A stretch of DNA of 64,000 bases from Achromobacter pestifer (GCF_902859625.1 NZ_CADIJX010000009.1:62001-126000), one strand, 5' to 3'; shown: positions 41,122 through 50,258, counted from the first letter of the stretch. Made by a program: numbers and translations. The notes: a model not told the origin generated them from the letters alone.

Positions 41122-42825
41122 CTAGGCTGTCGTCGTGCCTGTCGGCACGGCGGCCGGCGCATCAGGCCGCAGCTCGCGGCGCAAGATCTTGCCCACGTTG
41201 CTCTTGGGCAATTCATCGCGGAACTCCACGAAGCGCGGACGTTTGTAGCCCGTCAGTTTTTCGCGGCACCAATCCTGCACTTGCGCCTCGGTCAATGATG
41301 GATCGCTCTTCACCACGAATACCTTGACGGCTTCGCCCGAGTGTTCGTCCGGCACCCCGATGGCCGCGCACTCCAGCACGCCCGGCAGTTCCGCCACCAC
41401 CGCCTCGACCTCGTTCGGATAGACCTTGAATCCCGACACCGCGATCATGTCCTTCTTGCGGTCCACGATGCGCGTATAGCCCTGTTCATCCATGATGCCA
41501 ATGTCGCCCGTGCGGAAGAATCCGTCGGCCGTCATGGACTGCCGCGTTTCCTCTGGCTTCTGCCAATACCCCAGCATGACCTGCGGCCCGCGGATGCCCA
41601 CTTCCCCGCGCTCCCCCAACGGCACTTCGTGACCGGCGTCATCAAGAATCGCGACGTCGGTGGACGGCAGCGGCAGGCCGATGGAACCTGAATAGGCCGT
41701 GGCATTGGTGGGGTTCGCCGTGGCGACGGGCGACGTCTCCGACAAGCCATAGCCTTCGATCAACGGCCTGCCGGTGATCTTCAGCCAACGTTCGGCCACG
41801 GGCTGTTGCACGGCCATGCCGCCGCCCAGCGTCAACCGCAAGGCAGAGAAATCCAGCTTCGCGAAATCCGGATTGTGCGCCAGCGCGTTAAACAGCGTAT
41901 TGACGCCCGGAAACACATTGATCGGCACCTTGCGCCACGCATTGATCAACGAAGGCTGATCGCGCGGGTTGATGATGAGCACATTGCGCATGCCCGCGTA
42001 CATGCCATACAAGCCGCACAGCATCATGGCGAACACGTGATACAGCGGCAGCGCGCTGATGATGGTGATCTGGGAGCCCGACAGGTCATGCAGCGCGGGC
42101 TGCGCCACGGCTTCCGTCTGCAACACGTTGGCCGTCAAGTTGCCGTGCGACAGCATGGCGCCCTTGGGCACGCCGGTCGTGCCGCCGGTGTATTGCAGCA
42201 CCGCCACGTCGTCCATGCTCAGCACGGGCGGCGTGAACGGCGCGCGCGCGCCAGCCTCCAACACCTTCGACAGCGGATGCGCGTCATCAATCCGCCACGC
42301 CGGCACGATCTTCTTGATATGGCGGGCGGCGAAATTGATGATCGGCGCTTTCAGGCCGCCGAGCAGATCTCCCGGGCCGGTCACGACGATATGCTTGAGT
42401 TGCCCGCGATTCTTCACGGCCTGCAAGGTGTGCGCGAAGTTTTCAAGGATCAGAATGACCGACGCGCCGCTGTCCTGCAATTGGCGTTCAAGCTCGTCGG
42501 CCATATACAGTGGATTCACATTCACCACGACAAAGCCGGCGCGCAGCGTACCCAGCATGCCCACCAGATACGCCGGCACGTTGGGCATCATCAGCGCCAC
42601 CCGGGCGCCTTTGGGCAAGCCCAGGCTTTGCAACCATCCCGCGAACGCGCGCGCATGCTGGTCCAGCTGCGCATAGGTAATGTCACTGCCCATGGCCGTG
42701 CAGGCGATGCGCGAGGCGTATTGTTTGCAGGCCCGGTCCAGCAAGTCGGCCAGTGAGGAATAACCCTCAGTGGAGATCTCCGCCGGAACCCCCTGCGGGT
42801 AATGGGCAAGCCACGGACGCTTCAT
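41122..42825 (-). CDS. fadD: Long-chain fatty acid-CoA ligase (FadD-like)
   Basis: This 567-residue adenylate-forming enzyme makes acyl-CoA from fatty acid, ATP and CoA. The AMP-binding loop is Y-T-G-G-T-T-G-V-P-K-G-A near 177-188 and the A-site G-Y-G-L-S-E-T-S-P near 330-338. The hinge and C-domain read Y-T-R-I-V-D-R-K-K-D-M-I with G-F-K-V-Y-P-N-E-V-E, and the catalytic Lys lies near the end (K-S-N-V-G-K-I-L-R). The start at 42825 follows GGAG; an ATG at 42840 would add five residues. It is divergent from the M20 peptidase gene. Confidence 0.93.
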   Translation of the reverse strand: MKRPWLAHYPQGVPAEISTEGYSSLADLLDRACKQYASRIACTAMGSDITYAQLDQHARAFAGWLQSLGLPKGARVALMMPNVPAYLVGMLGTLRAGFVVVNVNPLYMADELERQLQDSGASVILILENFAHTLQAVKNRGQLKHIVVTGPGDLLGGLKAPIINFAARHIKKIVPAWRIDDAHPLSKVLEAGARAPFTPPVLSMDDVAVLQYTGGTTGVPKGAMLSHGNLTANVLQTEAVAQPALHDLSGSQITIISALPLYHVFAMMLCGLYGMYAGMRNVLIINPRDQPSLINAWRKVPINVFPGVNTLFNALAHNPDFAKLDFSALRLTLGGGMAVQQPVAERWLKITGRPLIEGYGLSETSPVATANPTNATAYSGSIGLPLPSTDVAILDDAGHEVPLGERGEVGIRGPQVMLGYWQKPEETRQSMTADGFFRTGDIGIMDEQGYTRIVDRKKDMIAVSGFKVYPNEVEAVVAELPGVLECAAIGVPDEHSGEAVKVFVVKSDPSLTEAQVQDWCREKLTGYKRPRFVEFRDELPKSNVGKILRRELRPDAPAAVPTGTTTA

Positions 42826-42901
42826 GGTAGTTGTCTCCATTAAATAGATTTTTGATTGATGATAACCTTGTTGCGTTCCCTTATTCCGCCTGACTTCCCC
42901 C

Positions 42902-44098
42902 ATGAAACTGCTCGAACCCATCGTCGCCTGGCATCACGATATCTCCAAGATCCGCCGTGACATTCACGCGCATCCCGAATTGGCCTTCGAGGAATTCCGC
43001 ACCGCCGACGTCGTGGCGTCCAAGCTCGAAGAGTGGGGCATTGAAATCGACCGCGGCCTGGGCGGCACCGGCGTGGTCGGCATCATCCGCGGCAACCAGC
43101 CCGGCGATCGCGCCGTGGGCCTGCGCGCCGACATGGATGCGCTGCCCATGCAAGAGGTCAACACGTTCGCGCACGCCAGCCAGAACGAAGGCAAGATGCA
43201 CGCCTGCGGCCATGACGGCCACACCGCCATGCTGCTGGCCGCCGCGCAATACCTGTCGCAGCACCGCGATTACGCCGGCACCGTTTATGTGATTTTCCAG
43301 CCCGCTGAAGAAGGCGGCGGTGGCGCCAAGCGCATGATCGACGACGGCCTGTTCAAGCGCTTCCCGATGGAAGCCGTATTCGGCATGCACAACTGGCCCG
43401 GCATGAAGCCCGGTCAATTCGGCCTGACGCCCGGCCCCATCATGGCGTCCAGCAACGAATTCTCGATCGTCGTCAAAGGCAAGGGCACGCATGCCGGCAT
43501 GCCTAATCTGGGCATCGATCCGGTCATGGCCGCGGTGCAGTTGGCGCAATCATTGCAGACCATCATCACGCGCAACCGCAATCCGCTGGATGCCGCGGTG
43601 CTCAGCATCACGCAGATCCACGCTGGCAGCGCCGACAACGTGGTGCCCAACCACGCCGAACTGCGCGGCACGGTGCGCACCTTCACGCTGGACGTGCTGG
43701 ACCTGATCGAACGCCGTATGGAAGAGATCACGCGCCACACCTGCGCAGCCATGGATTGCGAAGTGGACTTCACCTTCCAGCGCAACTATCCGCCCACCAT
43801 CAACCACGCCGAAGAAGCCGCGTTCTGTGCCGACGTGCTGCGCGACATCGTGGGCGACGCCAACGTCAACGATCACGTGCAACCCACCATGGGCGCGGAA
43901 GACTTCGCGTTCATGCTGCAAGAACTGCCCGGCTGCTACGTCTGGATCGGCAATGGCACGGGCGACCACCGCGACAGCGGCCATGGCCTGGGCCCGTGCA
44001 TGCTGCACAACGGCAGCTATGACTTCAATGACGAACTGCTGCCGCTGGGCGGCACGTACTGGGTCCAACTGGCACTGAAGCGTCTGGCCAAAGCCTGA
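42902..44098 (+). CDS. M20-family amidohydrolase (hippurate hydrolase/aminoacylase type)
   Basis: This 398-residue metallohydrolase cleaves N-acyl amino acids. Metal and catalytic motifs are H-A-C-G-H-D-G-H-T-A-M-L near 100-111, Q-P-A-E-E-G-G-G-G-A near 134-143 with the catalytic Glu pair, and M-G-A-E-D-F-A-F-M near 337-345. The dimerisation domain with K-G-K-G-T-H-A-G-M-P is at about 193-202. R-R-D-I-H-A-H-P-E-L-A-F-E-E near the N-terminus is typical of HipO/AbgB-like enzymes. The amide substrate is unknown. It ends 3 bases from the convergent LysR gene. Confidence 0.92.
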   Translation: MKLLEPIVAWHHDISKIRRDIHAHPELAFEEFRTADVVASKLEEWGIEIDRGLGGTGVVGIIRGNQPGDRAVGLRADMDALPMQEVNTFAHASQNEGKMHACGHDGHTAMLLAAAQYLSQHRDYAGTVYVIFQPAEEGGGGAKRMIDDGLFKRFPMEAVFGMHNWPGMKPGQFGLTPGPIMASSNEFSIVVKGKGTHAGMPNLGIDPVMAAVQLAQSLQTIITRNRNPLDAAVLSITQIHAGSADNVVPNHAELRGTVRTFTLDVLDLIERRMEEITRHTCAAMDCEVDFTFQRNYPPTINHAEEAAFCADVLRDIVGDANVNDHVQPTMGAEDFAFMLQELPGCYVWIGNGTGDHRDSGHGLGPCMLHNGSYDFNDELLPLGGTYWVQLALKRLAKA

Positions 44099-44101
44099 CG
44101 C

Positions 44102-44995
44102 TTAACCGCCGTCCGCCGCCCCGACCGCCAGGCACATAGCCAGGAAGCGGCCGGTGGCGCGGGCAGCGGCATCCGCATGCGGCACCAGGATGCTCAGGGT
44201 GCGCGTCAGCGGTTTGGGCAACAAGCGCAAGGCCGCCAACGCCCCGTCCTCATGCCGCATCGACATGACGGACACAAACCCCACCCCCAAGCCGGCGCGC
44301 ACGGCCTGCTTCACGCCTTCGACGCCCGCCAGCTCCAGCCCCACCGACGGCGCCAGCCCTGCATCCGCGAACGCGCGCTCCACCAGCCGGCGCACGCCCG
44401 ATCCGGGTTCACGCATGACCAGCGCGGACGCGGCCAGATCACGCAAGGTCACCGCCCCTTTGCCCGCCAGCGCATGATCCGCGCGCACGATCGCCACCAC
44501 TTCGTCCTGCCGCCAGGCATGCACTGCGGTGTCGGCCGGCAACCCGGCGGGCACGTCGCCTTCGATGAAAGCCAGGTCCAGCGCAGGCAACCGTTCAACG
44601 ATTTCCCGCGTATTGCCGTCCGACAGGTGCAGGCTGACCGCCGGAAAGGCATGGCGAAAATCCGCCACCAGACGCGGCAATAGATAGCTGGCGGGCGTGG
44701 TGCTGGCCCCCAGGCGCAACGCGCCGGTCTCCAGCCCTCGCCAGGATTCGCGCACGGCCTGCGCCTGGCGGTAGACCTGGCGCAACTGCCGCGCTTGTTC
44801 GGCCAAGCGATCGCCGGCGTCGGTCAATGCGATGCCATGGCCGCTGCGGCGGTACAGCGGTTCGCCGAACCATTCCTGCAACATGCGCAGCTGGCCGGAG
44901 ACGGCAGGCTGGGACAGATGCAGCAGTTGCGCGGCGCGGCTGATGTTGCCGGTATCGGCAACGCAGGCAAAGGTCAGCAACTGGTCCGGGGTCAT
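44102..44995 (-). CDS. LysR-family regulator, YeiE-like by context
   Basis: This 297-residue protein has an HTH in residues 4-62 (F-A-C-V-A-D-T-G-N-I-S-R-A-A-Q-L-L-H-L-S-Q-P-A-V-S in parts) and an effector domain with G-A-S-T-T-P-A-S-Y-L-L-P and M-R-E-P-G-S-G-V-R, a CysB/CbbR-like class. It is divergent from the YeiH-family transporter gene, the same arrangement as yeiE-yeiH in enterobacteria. A perfect palindrome TATCAGAATTTCTGATA lies 12 bases upstream of its start. It probably controls itself and the transporter. The effector is unknown; sulfite is the ligand described for YeiE in some bacteria. Confidence 0.88.
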   Translation of the reverse strand: MTPDQLLTFACVADTGNISRAAQLLHLSQPAVSGQLRMLQEWFGEPLYRRSGHGIALTDAGDRLAEQARQLRQVYRQAQAVRESWRGLETGALRLGASTTPASYLLPRLVADFRHAFPAVSLHLSDGNTREIVERLPALDLAFIEGDVPAGLPADTAVHAWRQDEVVAIVRADHALAGKGAVTLRDLAASALVMREPGSGVRRLVERAFADAGLAPSVGLELAGVEGVKQAVRAGLGVGFVSVMSMRHEDGALAALRLLPKPLTRTLSILVPHADAAARATGRFLAMCLAVGAADGG

Positions 44996-45006
44996 GGCAG
45001 CCTAAT

Positions 45007-45023
45007 TATCAGAATTTCTGATA
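45007..45023. promoter_or_regulatory. Perfect palindrome in the yeiE/yeiH-like intergenic region
   Basis: TATCAGAA and TTCTGATA flank a single T (45007-45023), a perfect 8+1+8 palindrome, in an AT-rich 115-base divergent region. It matches the usual form of a LysR autoregulatory recognition site. Confidence 0.65.
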
Positions 45024-45110
45024 TTACATATCGAAAATAAAGATTTTTCAAATAGTATGCCGACGCCTAATATTTCGTGAAGTTATTTAGATATGCCCAA
45101 AGGGCCAGTC

Positions 45111-46214
45111 ATGAGCACTTCTTCCAGCACCACCGCCCCCCTCCCCGCCTCTGCCGTGCAGGCATCGGCCCCGTCAGCCGCCGCGCCATCAGCCACCGCC
45201 ACGCCCTGGCGTGACAAGCTCAACGGGGTGCTGTTCGTCGGCCTGATGGCGGCCGCCGTGATGCAGCTGGCCGACCTGCCCTACATTCGCCAACTGGGCT
45301 TTTCGCCGCTGGTGGTGGGTATTGTCTGTGGGATGCTTTACGGCAACTTCCTGCGCGGCACGATGCCGGCCGATTGGGGGGTGGGCGTGAATTTCACCGC
45401 GCGTCGGCTGCTTCGCATCGCCGTCGCCTTCTACGGCCTGAACATCAGCATCCAGCAAATCGCGGCAGTGGGCCTGCCCGGGCTGGCCGTGTCGGTCGCA
45501 GTGGTGCTCGGCACCTTGGTGATCGGCACCGTGGTCGGGCAACGCATGCTGGGCCTGGACCGCGACACGGCCATGCTGACCGCCGCGGGCAGCGCGATCT
45601 GCGGCGCGGCCGCCGTGCTGGCGTTCGAGCCCACCTTGCGCGCCGCTCCGCACAAGAGCGCCGTCGCCGTCGCCACCGTGGTGCTGTTCGGCACCCTGTC
45701 CATGTTCCTGTACCCCATCCTCTACCACGCGGGCTGGCTCAATTTCGATACCCAGGCGCTTGGCATCTATATTGGCGGCACCATCCATGAAGTGGCACAG
45801 GTCGTCGGCGCCGCCAGCAATATCGACCCCGCCACCACCGAAGTCGCCACCATCGTCAAGATGACCCGCGTCGCCCTGCTGGTGCCTGTCCTGCTGGTCC
45901 TGGGCATGTACCTGCGCAGCGCCGCCAGCCAGGCCGGCGGCCAGGCCAAGGGCGCCAAGCTTCCGATCCCCTGGTTCGCGGTCGGCTTCCTGGTGCTGGC
46001 CATCATCAATTCTTTGAATATCATCCCCGCCGATGCCATTGCGGCCATCCGCCGCCTGGACGTCTTCGCCTTGACCATGGCCATGACGGCGCTGGGCATC
46101 GAAACCCGCTTCGCCCAGATCAAGAAAGCCGGCCCCCGCGTGATGGCCCTGGGCCTGATCCTGTACGCCTGGCTGTTGGTTGGCGGCTACGGTATCGTGA
46201 AGTTGGCGACCTGA
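45111..46214 (+). CDS. YeiH-family putative sulfate/sulfite exporter
   Basis: This 367-residue UPF0324 membrane protein has about ten hydrophobic helices. The typical segments are L-G-F-S-P-L-V-V-G-I-V-C-G-M-L-Y-G-N near 61-78, A-V-A-F-Y-G-L-N-I-S near 105-114, A-A-G-S-A-I-C-G-A-A-A-V near 155-166, and G-G-T-I-H-E-V-A-Q-V-V-G-A near 220-232. An Ala/Ser-rich N-terminal stretch of about 30 residues precedes the first helix. The start at 45111 is preferred for AAAGGG seven bases upstream; 45093 is an alternative. The transport function is predicted for the family, not demonstrated here. Confidence 0.88.
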   Translation: MSTSSSTTAPLPASAVQASAPSAAAPSATATPWRDKLNGVLFVGLMAAAVMQLADLPYIRQLGFSPLVVGIVCGMLYGNFLRGTMPADWGVGVNFTARRLLRIAVAFYGLNISIQQIAAVGLPGLAVSVAVVLGTLVIGTVVGQRMLGLDRDTAMLTAAGSAICGAAAVLAFEPTLRAAPHKSAVAVATVVLFGTLSMFLYPILYHAGWLNFDTQALGIYIGGTIHEVAQVVGAASNIDPATTEVATIVKMTRVALLVPVLLVLGMYLRSAASQAGGQAKGAKLPIPWFAVGFLVLAIINSLNIIPADAIAAIRRLDVFALTMAMTALGIETRFAQIKKAGPRVMALGLILYAWLLVGGYGIVKLAT

Positions 46215-46220
46215 TCTTCC

Positions 46221-46249
46221 GGCCGCCGCGCCAAAGCACCGCGGCGGCC
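46221..46249 (+). terminator. GC-rich hairpin after the YeiH-like gene
   Basis: GGCCGCCGCG (46221-46230) pairs perfectly with CGCGGCGGCC (46240-46249) over a 9-base loop, followed by TCTTCC. It begins 6 bases after the stop codon and separates the transporter from the thioesterase gene. Confidence 0.7.
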
Positions 46250-46319
46250 TCTTCCACGCACGCCGAGGTCACGTTTTTCCTGCATAATCGGCTGGTTCCC
46301 TTGCATTGGAGTCGGCCGC

Positions 46320-46730
46320 ATGACCTCCAGCACCAAAACCCCGTTTACGACTTTGCCCGCCCATCGCGACGCGGTATTGCGCGTCATGCCGATGCCGGCG
46401 GATGCGAATATCCACGGGGATGTTTTTGGCGGCTGGATCATGGCCCAGGTGGATATCGCCGGATCGATTCCCGCTGCGCGACGCGCCGCCGGCCGGGTCG
46501 CCACCGTCGCGGTCAACGCCTTCCAGTTCAAAGAGCCCGTGTTCGTGGGCGACCTGCTCAGCTTCTACGCATCCATCTCCAAGACCGGCACCACGTCAAT
46601 CACGGTGTCGGTCGAGGTCTATGCCGAGCGCCAGCGCCTGGACGCCGAAGTCGTCAAGGTCACCGAGGCCACGCTGACCTACGTCGCCACCGATGAAGCG
46701 CGGCGCAGCCGCCCCCTCCCCACTCTTTGA
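46320..46730 (+). CDS. YciA-type acyl-CoA thioesterase
   Basis: This 136-residue single hot-dog protein hydrolyses acyl-CoA. N-I-H-G-D-V-F-G-G-W-I-M-A-Q-V-D near residues 30-45 contains the catalytic Asp and Gly-rich helix start. V-N-A-F-Q-F-K-E-P-V-F-V-G-D-L-L-S-F-Y and the final T-E-A-T-L-T-Y-V-A are family hallmarks. It stands 10 bases upstream of mgtE and is probably cotranscribed with it. Confidence 0.92.
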   Translation: MTSSTKTPFTTLPAHRDAVLRVMPMPADANIHGDVFGGWIMAQVDIAGSIPAARRAAGRVATVAVNAFQFKEPVFVGDLLSFYASISKTGTTSITVSVEVYAERQRLDAEVVKVTEATLTYVATDEARRSRPLPTL

Positions 46731-46740
46731 GCCGTAACGC

Positions 46741-48213
46741 ATGACGCAGTCCGCCGCCGCGCAGAAACCGCCCGCGACGCCCCGCCGCCTCGACCCGGAA
46801 GACGCCCAGACCGCCTTGGCCGAAGTCCAGGAACGCCTGCGCCGCCAGCAATTGGTTGCCGACCTGGTGCATCGCCAGGAAGAAGGCGACGCCAAGGCCA
46901 CGCTGGTCGAAGACCTGGTGCACCGCCAGCACGAAGCTGAACTCAAGACCTTGCTGGACGGCCTGCATCCGGCCGACATCGCCTTCATCCTGGAGTCGCT
47001 GCCCAAGGACGAACGCCAGGCCATCTGGAAACTGGTCAGCCCCGAGCACGACGCGGACGTGCTGCTGGAAGTGGAAGACTGGGTGCGGGAATCGCTGATC
47101 GAAGCGATGGACCGCCAGGACCTGGTCGCCGCCACCGGCAACATGGACGCCGACGAGCTGGCCGACCTGGCGCCCGACCTGCCACCCGACGTGGTGGCCG
47201 AAGTGCAAAAGGGCCTGACCGAAGAAGAACGCGCGCAACTGCTGGAGGCCATGGGCTATCCGGAAGACAGCGTGGGCGCCATCATGGACTTCGAGATGGT
47301 CCGCGTGCGCGAAGACGTCACGCTGGAAGTGGTGCTGCGCTATCTGCGCCGCCTGCACGAACTGCCTGACCACACTGACCAGATCTTCGTGGTGGACCGC
47401 CAGGACAAGCTGCAAGGCATCCTGCCGCTGTCGCGCCTGTTGGTCAGCGAACCCGAGACCGAAGTGCGCGCCGTCATGAATTCGGACTTTCTGGCGCTGA
47501 ACCCGCTGGACTCCGATGCCGACGCCGCCGGCGCATTTGAACGCTACGATCTGGTGTCCGCCCCCGTCATGGACGACCAGGGCCGCCTGATCGGTCGCGT
47601 CACGATCGCCGACGTGGTTGACGTGATGCGCGAAGACTCCCAGGAACAAGCGCTGTCGCGCGCCGGTCTGCAAGAAGAAGACATCTTCGCGCCGGTCAGC
47701 ACCGCCCTGCGCAACCGTGCCCCCTGGCTGCTGCTCAACCTCTGTACCGCCGCCACCGCTTCTTTCGTGGCATCCCAGTTTGAAGGCACGGTCAGCCAGA
47801 TCGTGATTCTGGCTTTCCTGATGTCGATCGTCGCCGGCATTGGCGGCAACTCCGGCAATCAGACCATGACGCTGATCATCCGGGCGCTGGCCATGGGCCG
47901 GATCACCGGGCGCAACCTGTGGCAACTGGTCAAGCGTGAGCTGTTCGTGACCTTGCTGGTGGGTTTGTGCGGCAGTCTGGTCGCCGCTCTGTTCGCCTGG
48001 GTGATCTCGCATTCGCTCTCGATCGCGCTGGTCATGATGGCGGCGATGATCTGCAATATGCTGGTTGGCGCGTCGGTCGGCGTGCTGGTGCCGATGGTGC
48101 GTGCCCGCTTCGGCAAGGACCCCGCGATGGGTTCTTCCGTGCTGCTGACATTCGCCACCGACTCGCTGGGATTCTTCATCTTCCTGGGCCTGGCAACGTT
48201 CTTCCTGCTGTAG
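46741..48213 (+). CDS. mgtE: Magnesium transporter MgtE
   Basis: The protein has 490 residues. The N-terminal helical MgtE_N domain (about 30-165, H-P-A-D-I-A-F-I-L-E-S-L) is followed by a pair of CBS domains (about 170-295) that sense cytosolic Mg. Five membrane helices follow from about 315. The pore signature G-I-G-G-N-S-G-N-Q-T near 364-373 and the TM5 Asp in F-A-T-D-S-L-G-F are present. It is a homodimeric Mg channel gated by Mg binding. There is no riboswitch-like leader: the start is 10 bases after the thioesterase stop. Confidence 0.95.
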   Translation: MTQSAAAQKPPATPRRLDPEDAQTALAEVQERLRRQQLVADLVHRQEEGDAKATLVEDLVHRQHEAELKTLLDGLHPADIAFILESLPKDERQAIWKLVSPEHDADVLLEVEDWVRESLIEAMDRQDLVAATGNMDADELADLAPDLPPDVVAEVQKGLTEEERAQLLEAMGYPEDSVGAIMDFEMVRVREDVTLEVVLRYLRRLHELPDHTDQIFVVDRQDKLQGILPLSRLLVSEPETEVRAVMNSDFLALNPLDSDADAAGAFERYDLVSAPVMDDQGRLIGRVTIADVVDVMREDSQEQALSRAGLQEEDIFAPVSTALRNRAPWLLLNLCTAATASFVASQFEGTVSQIVILAFLMSIVAGIGGNSGNQTMTLIIRALAMGRITGRNLWQLVKRELFVTLLVGLCGSLVAALFAWVISHSLSIALVMMAAMICNMLVGASVGVLVPMVRARFGKDPAMGSSVLLTFATDSLGFFIFLGLATFFLL

Positions 48214-48318
48214 CCTGCCTGCAACAGACACTTTTTTTCTTATTTTCCCACCCGCCTGTCTCACGGGGCAGACAAGGGAAAACGGCGTTTCATGACAGCG
48301 AAGTGACAGGGAAAATAC

Positions 48319-48342
48319 CCATGACTCCATGTAAAGTCATGG
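48319..48342. promoter_or_regulatory. Perfect 8-bp inverted repeat upstream of pagP
   Basis: CCATGACT (48319-48326) and AGTCATGG (48335-48342) are perfect complements with an 8-base spacer. They are centred about 42 bases before the pagP start codon. This is a strong operator candidate and not an obvious PhoP box. Confidence 0.5.
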
Positions 48343-48372
48343 AATTGTCATCTTTCCCCCTTAGTTCCTGCA

Positions 48373-48927
48373 ATGATCGCCAGACTTCGGGCAGCGCTCT
48401 TATTCCTGCTGCTCTCGACTTTCGCCGCCACCGCCCAAGCCTGTGAAGATTTGCCCTCCTGGGCACAATCGGCCTGCAACCGCCTGGACCAGATCTGGAC
48501 CGAAGGCGGCAATGACCTCTACGTTTCCGGCTACGCCTGGCACAACCGTGCCGCGTACAGCAGCGAGAAAATCAACAGCTTCAACGAACTCGCCTGGGGT
48601 GGCGGCTATGGCCGCAGCATCTACGACGAAGACGGCGACTGGCAGGGCCTGTATGGCATGGCCTTCCTGGACTCGCACAGCAAGGTCCAACCCATCGCGG
48701 GTTATGGCTTTCTGAAAATCGGGCAGGTCAGCGAGAACTTCCGGTTGGGCGCGGGTTACACCGTCTTCCTCACGGCACGTCACGACATCATGAGCTACGT
48801 GCCGTTCCCCGGCATCCTGCCGCTGGTGGGCGCGGGCTACAAGGACGCCATGCTGTACGCGACCTATATCCCCGGAAAATCAGGTACGGGCAACGTGCTG
48901 TTCGTTTTCGGCCGCTGGCACTTCTAG
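48373..48927 (+). CDS. pagP: Lipid A palmitoyltransferase PagP
   Basis: This 184-residue outer-membrane beta-barrel enzyme moves palmitate from phospholipid to lipid A. A signal peptide of about 23 residues is followed by C-E-D-L-P-S-W. The catalytic residues are visible as His57 (Y-A-W-H-N-R) and Asp100-Ser101 (F-L-D-S-H-S-K). L-A-W-G-G-G-Y-G-R, G-L-Y-G-M and the terminal aromatic F-V-F-G-R-W-H-F fit the barrel and its C-terminal sorting signal. Length and residues match active PagP. An inverted repeat lies upstream. It is convergent with the ChaC-like gene, 16 bases apart. Confidence 0.94.
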   Translation: MIARLRAALLFLLLSTFAATAQACEDLPSWAQSACNRLDQIWTEGGNDLYVSGYAWHNRAAYSSEKINSFNELAWGGGYGRSIYDEDGDWQGLYGMAFLDSHSKVQPIAGYGFLKIGQVSENFRLGAGYTVFLTARHDIMSYVPFPGILPLVGAGYKDAMLYATYIPGKSGTGNVLFVFGRWHF

Positions 48928-48943
48928 GCGCAAGCGCCGGGCC

Positions 48944-49555
48944 CTAAAAGGCCTGGCCCAACTTGCGAACCAGATCGCCCAGACGCCAGTCGTCTATTCC
49001 GTGCGCACGCAACGCGCGCTCGGTTTCCACCACATAGTCCAGGCACGGCCCGGAGTGCCCCACGGCATTGCGCACGGATGCCAACAGGCGGTCGTCACTG
49101 ATGTCGGCCGCATATTCCTGGCATGCGCGGTTCAAGAGGAACACCAGCCCCTGCACCGGCGAGGCCTCGGTATGGCAGGTGAGCCAACGGGGGGTATAGG
49201 CGCCGGTGACCATTTCGCGGCGCCACAGCGCCTGGAACACCGTCGGCACGTCGCAGGCTGCGATCTGAAACGCGACGCCGCGGCAACATCCACCCCGATT
49301 CAACCCGAACACCAGACCGGGATTGTCGGGCGACCCGCGATGGTCATGTGACCACAGGCACAAAGACCGGTGATAGCCGCGCACGGTCGCCAGACGGCGC
49401 TCGCGCCAGGCGAAGCCGGGATGCCAGATCAGGGAGCCGTAGGCGAACACCCATAAATCGTCGACGCCGTTCCATCCGGCCAGTAGGTCGTCCACCGACA
49501 GCATTTGCCGCATTTTTGCCAAACCGGCACAGCCGGCGGGTACTGCCAACGACAT
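48944..49555 (-). CDS. ChaC-type gamma-glutamylcyclotransferase
   Basis: This 203-residue protein has W-V-F-A-Y-G-S-L-I-W near 35-44, the gamma-glutamyl cyclotransferase fingerprint. L-W-R-R-E-M-V-T-G-A-Y near 110-120 carries the catalytic Glu, and Y-V-V-E-T closes the domain. ChaC-like enzymes degrade glutathione to 5-oxoproline and Cys-Gly. The first 18 residues are not conserved; a start at Met15 or Met18 is possible. It is convergent with pagP. Confidence 0.88.
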   Translation of the reverse strand: MSLAVPAGCAGLAKMRQMLSVDDLLAGWNGVDDLWVFAYGSLIWHPGFAWRERRLATVRGYHRSLCLWSHDHRGSPDNPGLVFGLNRGGCCRGVAFQIAACDVPTVFQALWRREMVTGAYTPRWLTCHTEASPVQGLVFLLNRACQEYAADISDDRLLASVRNAVGHSGPCLDYVVETERALRAHGIDDWRLGDLVRKLGQAF

Positions 49556-49715
49556 AGCGTCCTCTGATATCCCAATTCATTCCATGCAAGGAATGAGGGA
49601 TATCCTACGCCGACCATCGCGCAAAAGAATTGCGAGATAAGGCCCTTGCAACACGCCGAAAGAAATTTGCATCCGCCGCAAGCCATGCATGCGGAAAAAA
49701 TTTGCGCGCCGGCCG

Positions 49716-50174
49716 CTATACCGCGTCCAGCGGCAATTCCGTGGTGCTTTTGATGACTTCCATCGAGAAGCTTGCGCTGACGTCCAGCAGGTCAACCGCG
49801 GCAATCAGCCGGCGGTAAAAGCGGTCATAGGCCGCCATGTCCTCGACCACCACTTTCAACAGGTAGTCGATGTCACCCGCCATGCGGTGGAACTCCACCA
49901 CGTTGGGCAACGCCATGACGGCGTTGATCAAGCTCTGCGTCCATTTCTCGTTGTGCTGGCTGGTCTTGATCGACACGAAGACGGTCAGGTTCAACCCCAA
50001 TGCGCGGGGGTCCAGCAGGATGGCATTGCGCGCGATGACGCCGTCATCCTTCAGTTTCTGGATGCGGCGCCAACATGGCGTCACGGACAGGTTTACCTGT
50101 TCAGCAATTTCAGCGACCGAACAGGTGGCGTCTTTTTGCAGCAGCCCCAATATCTTGATGTCTGTCTGGTCCAT
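49716..50174 (-). CDS. Lrp/AsnC-family transcriptional regulator
   Basis: This 152-residue protein has an N-terminal HTH (D-Q-T-D-I-K-I-L-G-L-L-Q-K-D-A in parts; V-A-E-I-A-E-Q-V-N-L-S-V-T-P-C-W-R-R-I near 22-40). The C-terminal RAM domain contains V-V-E-F-H-R-M-A-G-D-I-D-Y-L-L-K-V near 92-108. The C-W-R-R-I form is typical of the BkdR/Lrp group that responds to amino acids. The ATG at 50174 has GAGGAAA upstream. No divergent amino acid gene is present; the neighbouring SDR gene is on the same strand upstream. Confidence 0.9.
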   Translation of the reverse strand: MDQTDIKILGLLQKDATCSVAEIAEQVNLSVTPCWRRIQKLKDDGVIARNAILLDPRALGLNLTVFVSIKTSQHNEKWTQSLINAVMALPNVVEFHRMAGDIDYLLKVVVEDMAAYDRFYRRLIAAVDLLDVSASFSMEVIKSTTELPLDAV

Positions 50175-50258
50175 GGGTTTCCTCGACGCGATGGGTGCCA
50201 ATCTTGCCTGTTACTCCAACCGGCGTCCAGCCAGGGGCTGCCCGCACCGAGTCCCCGC

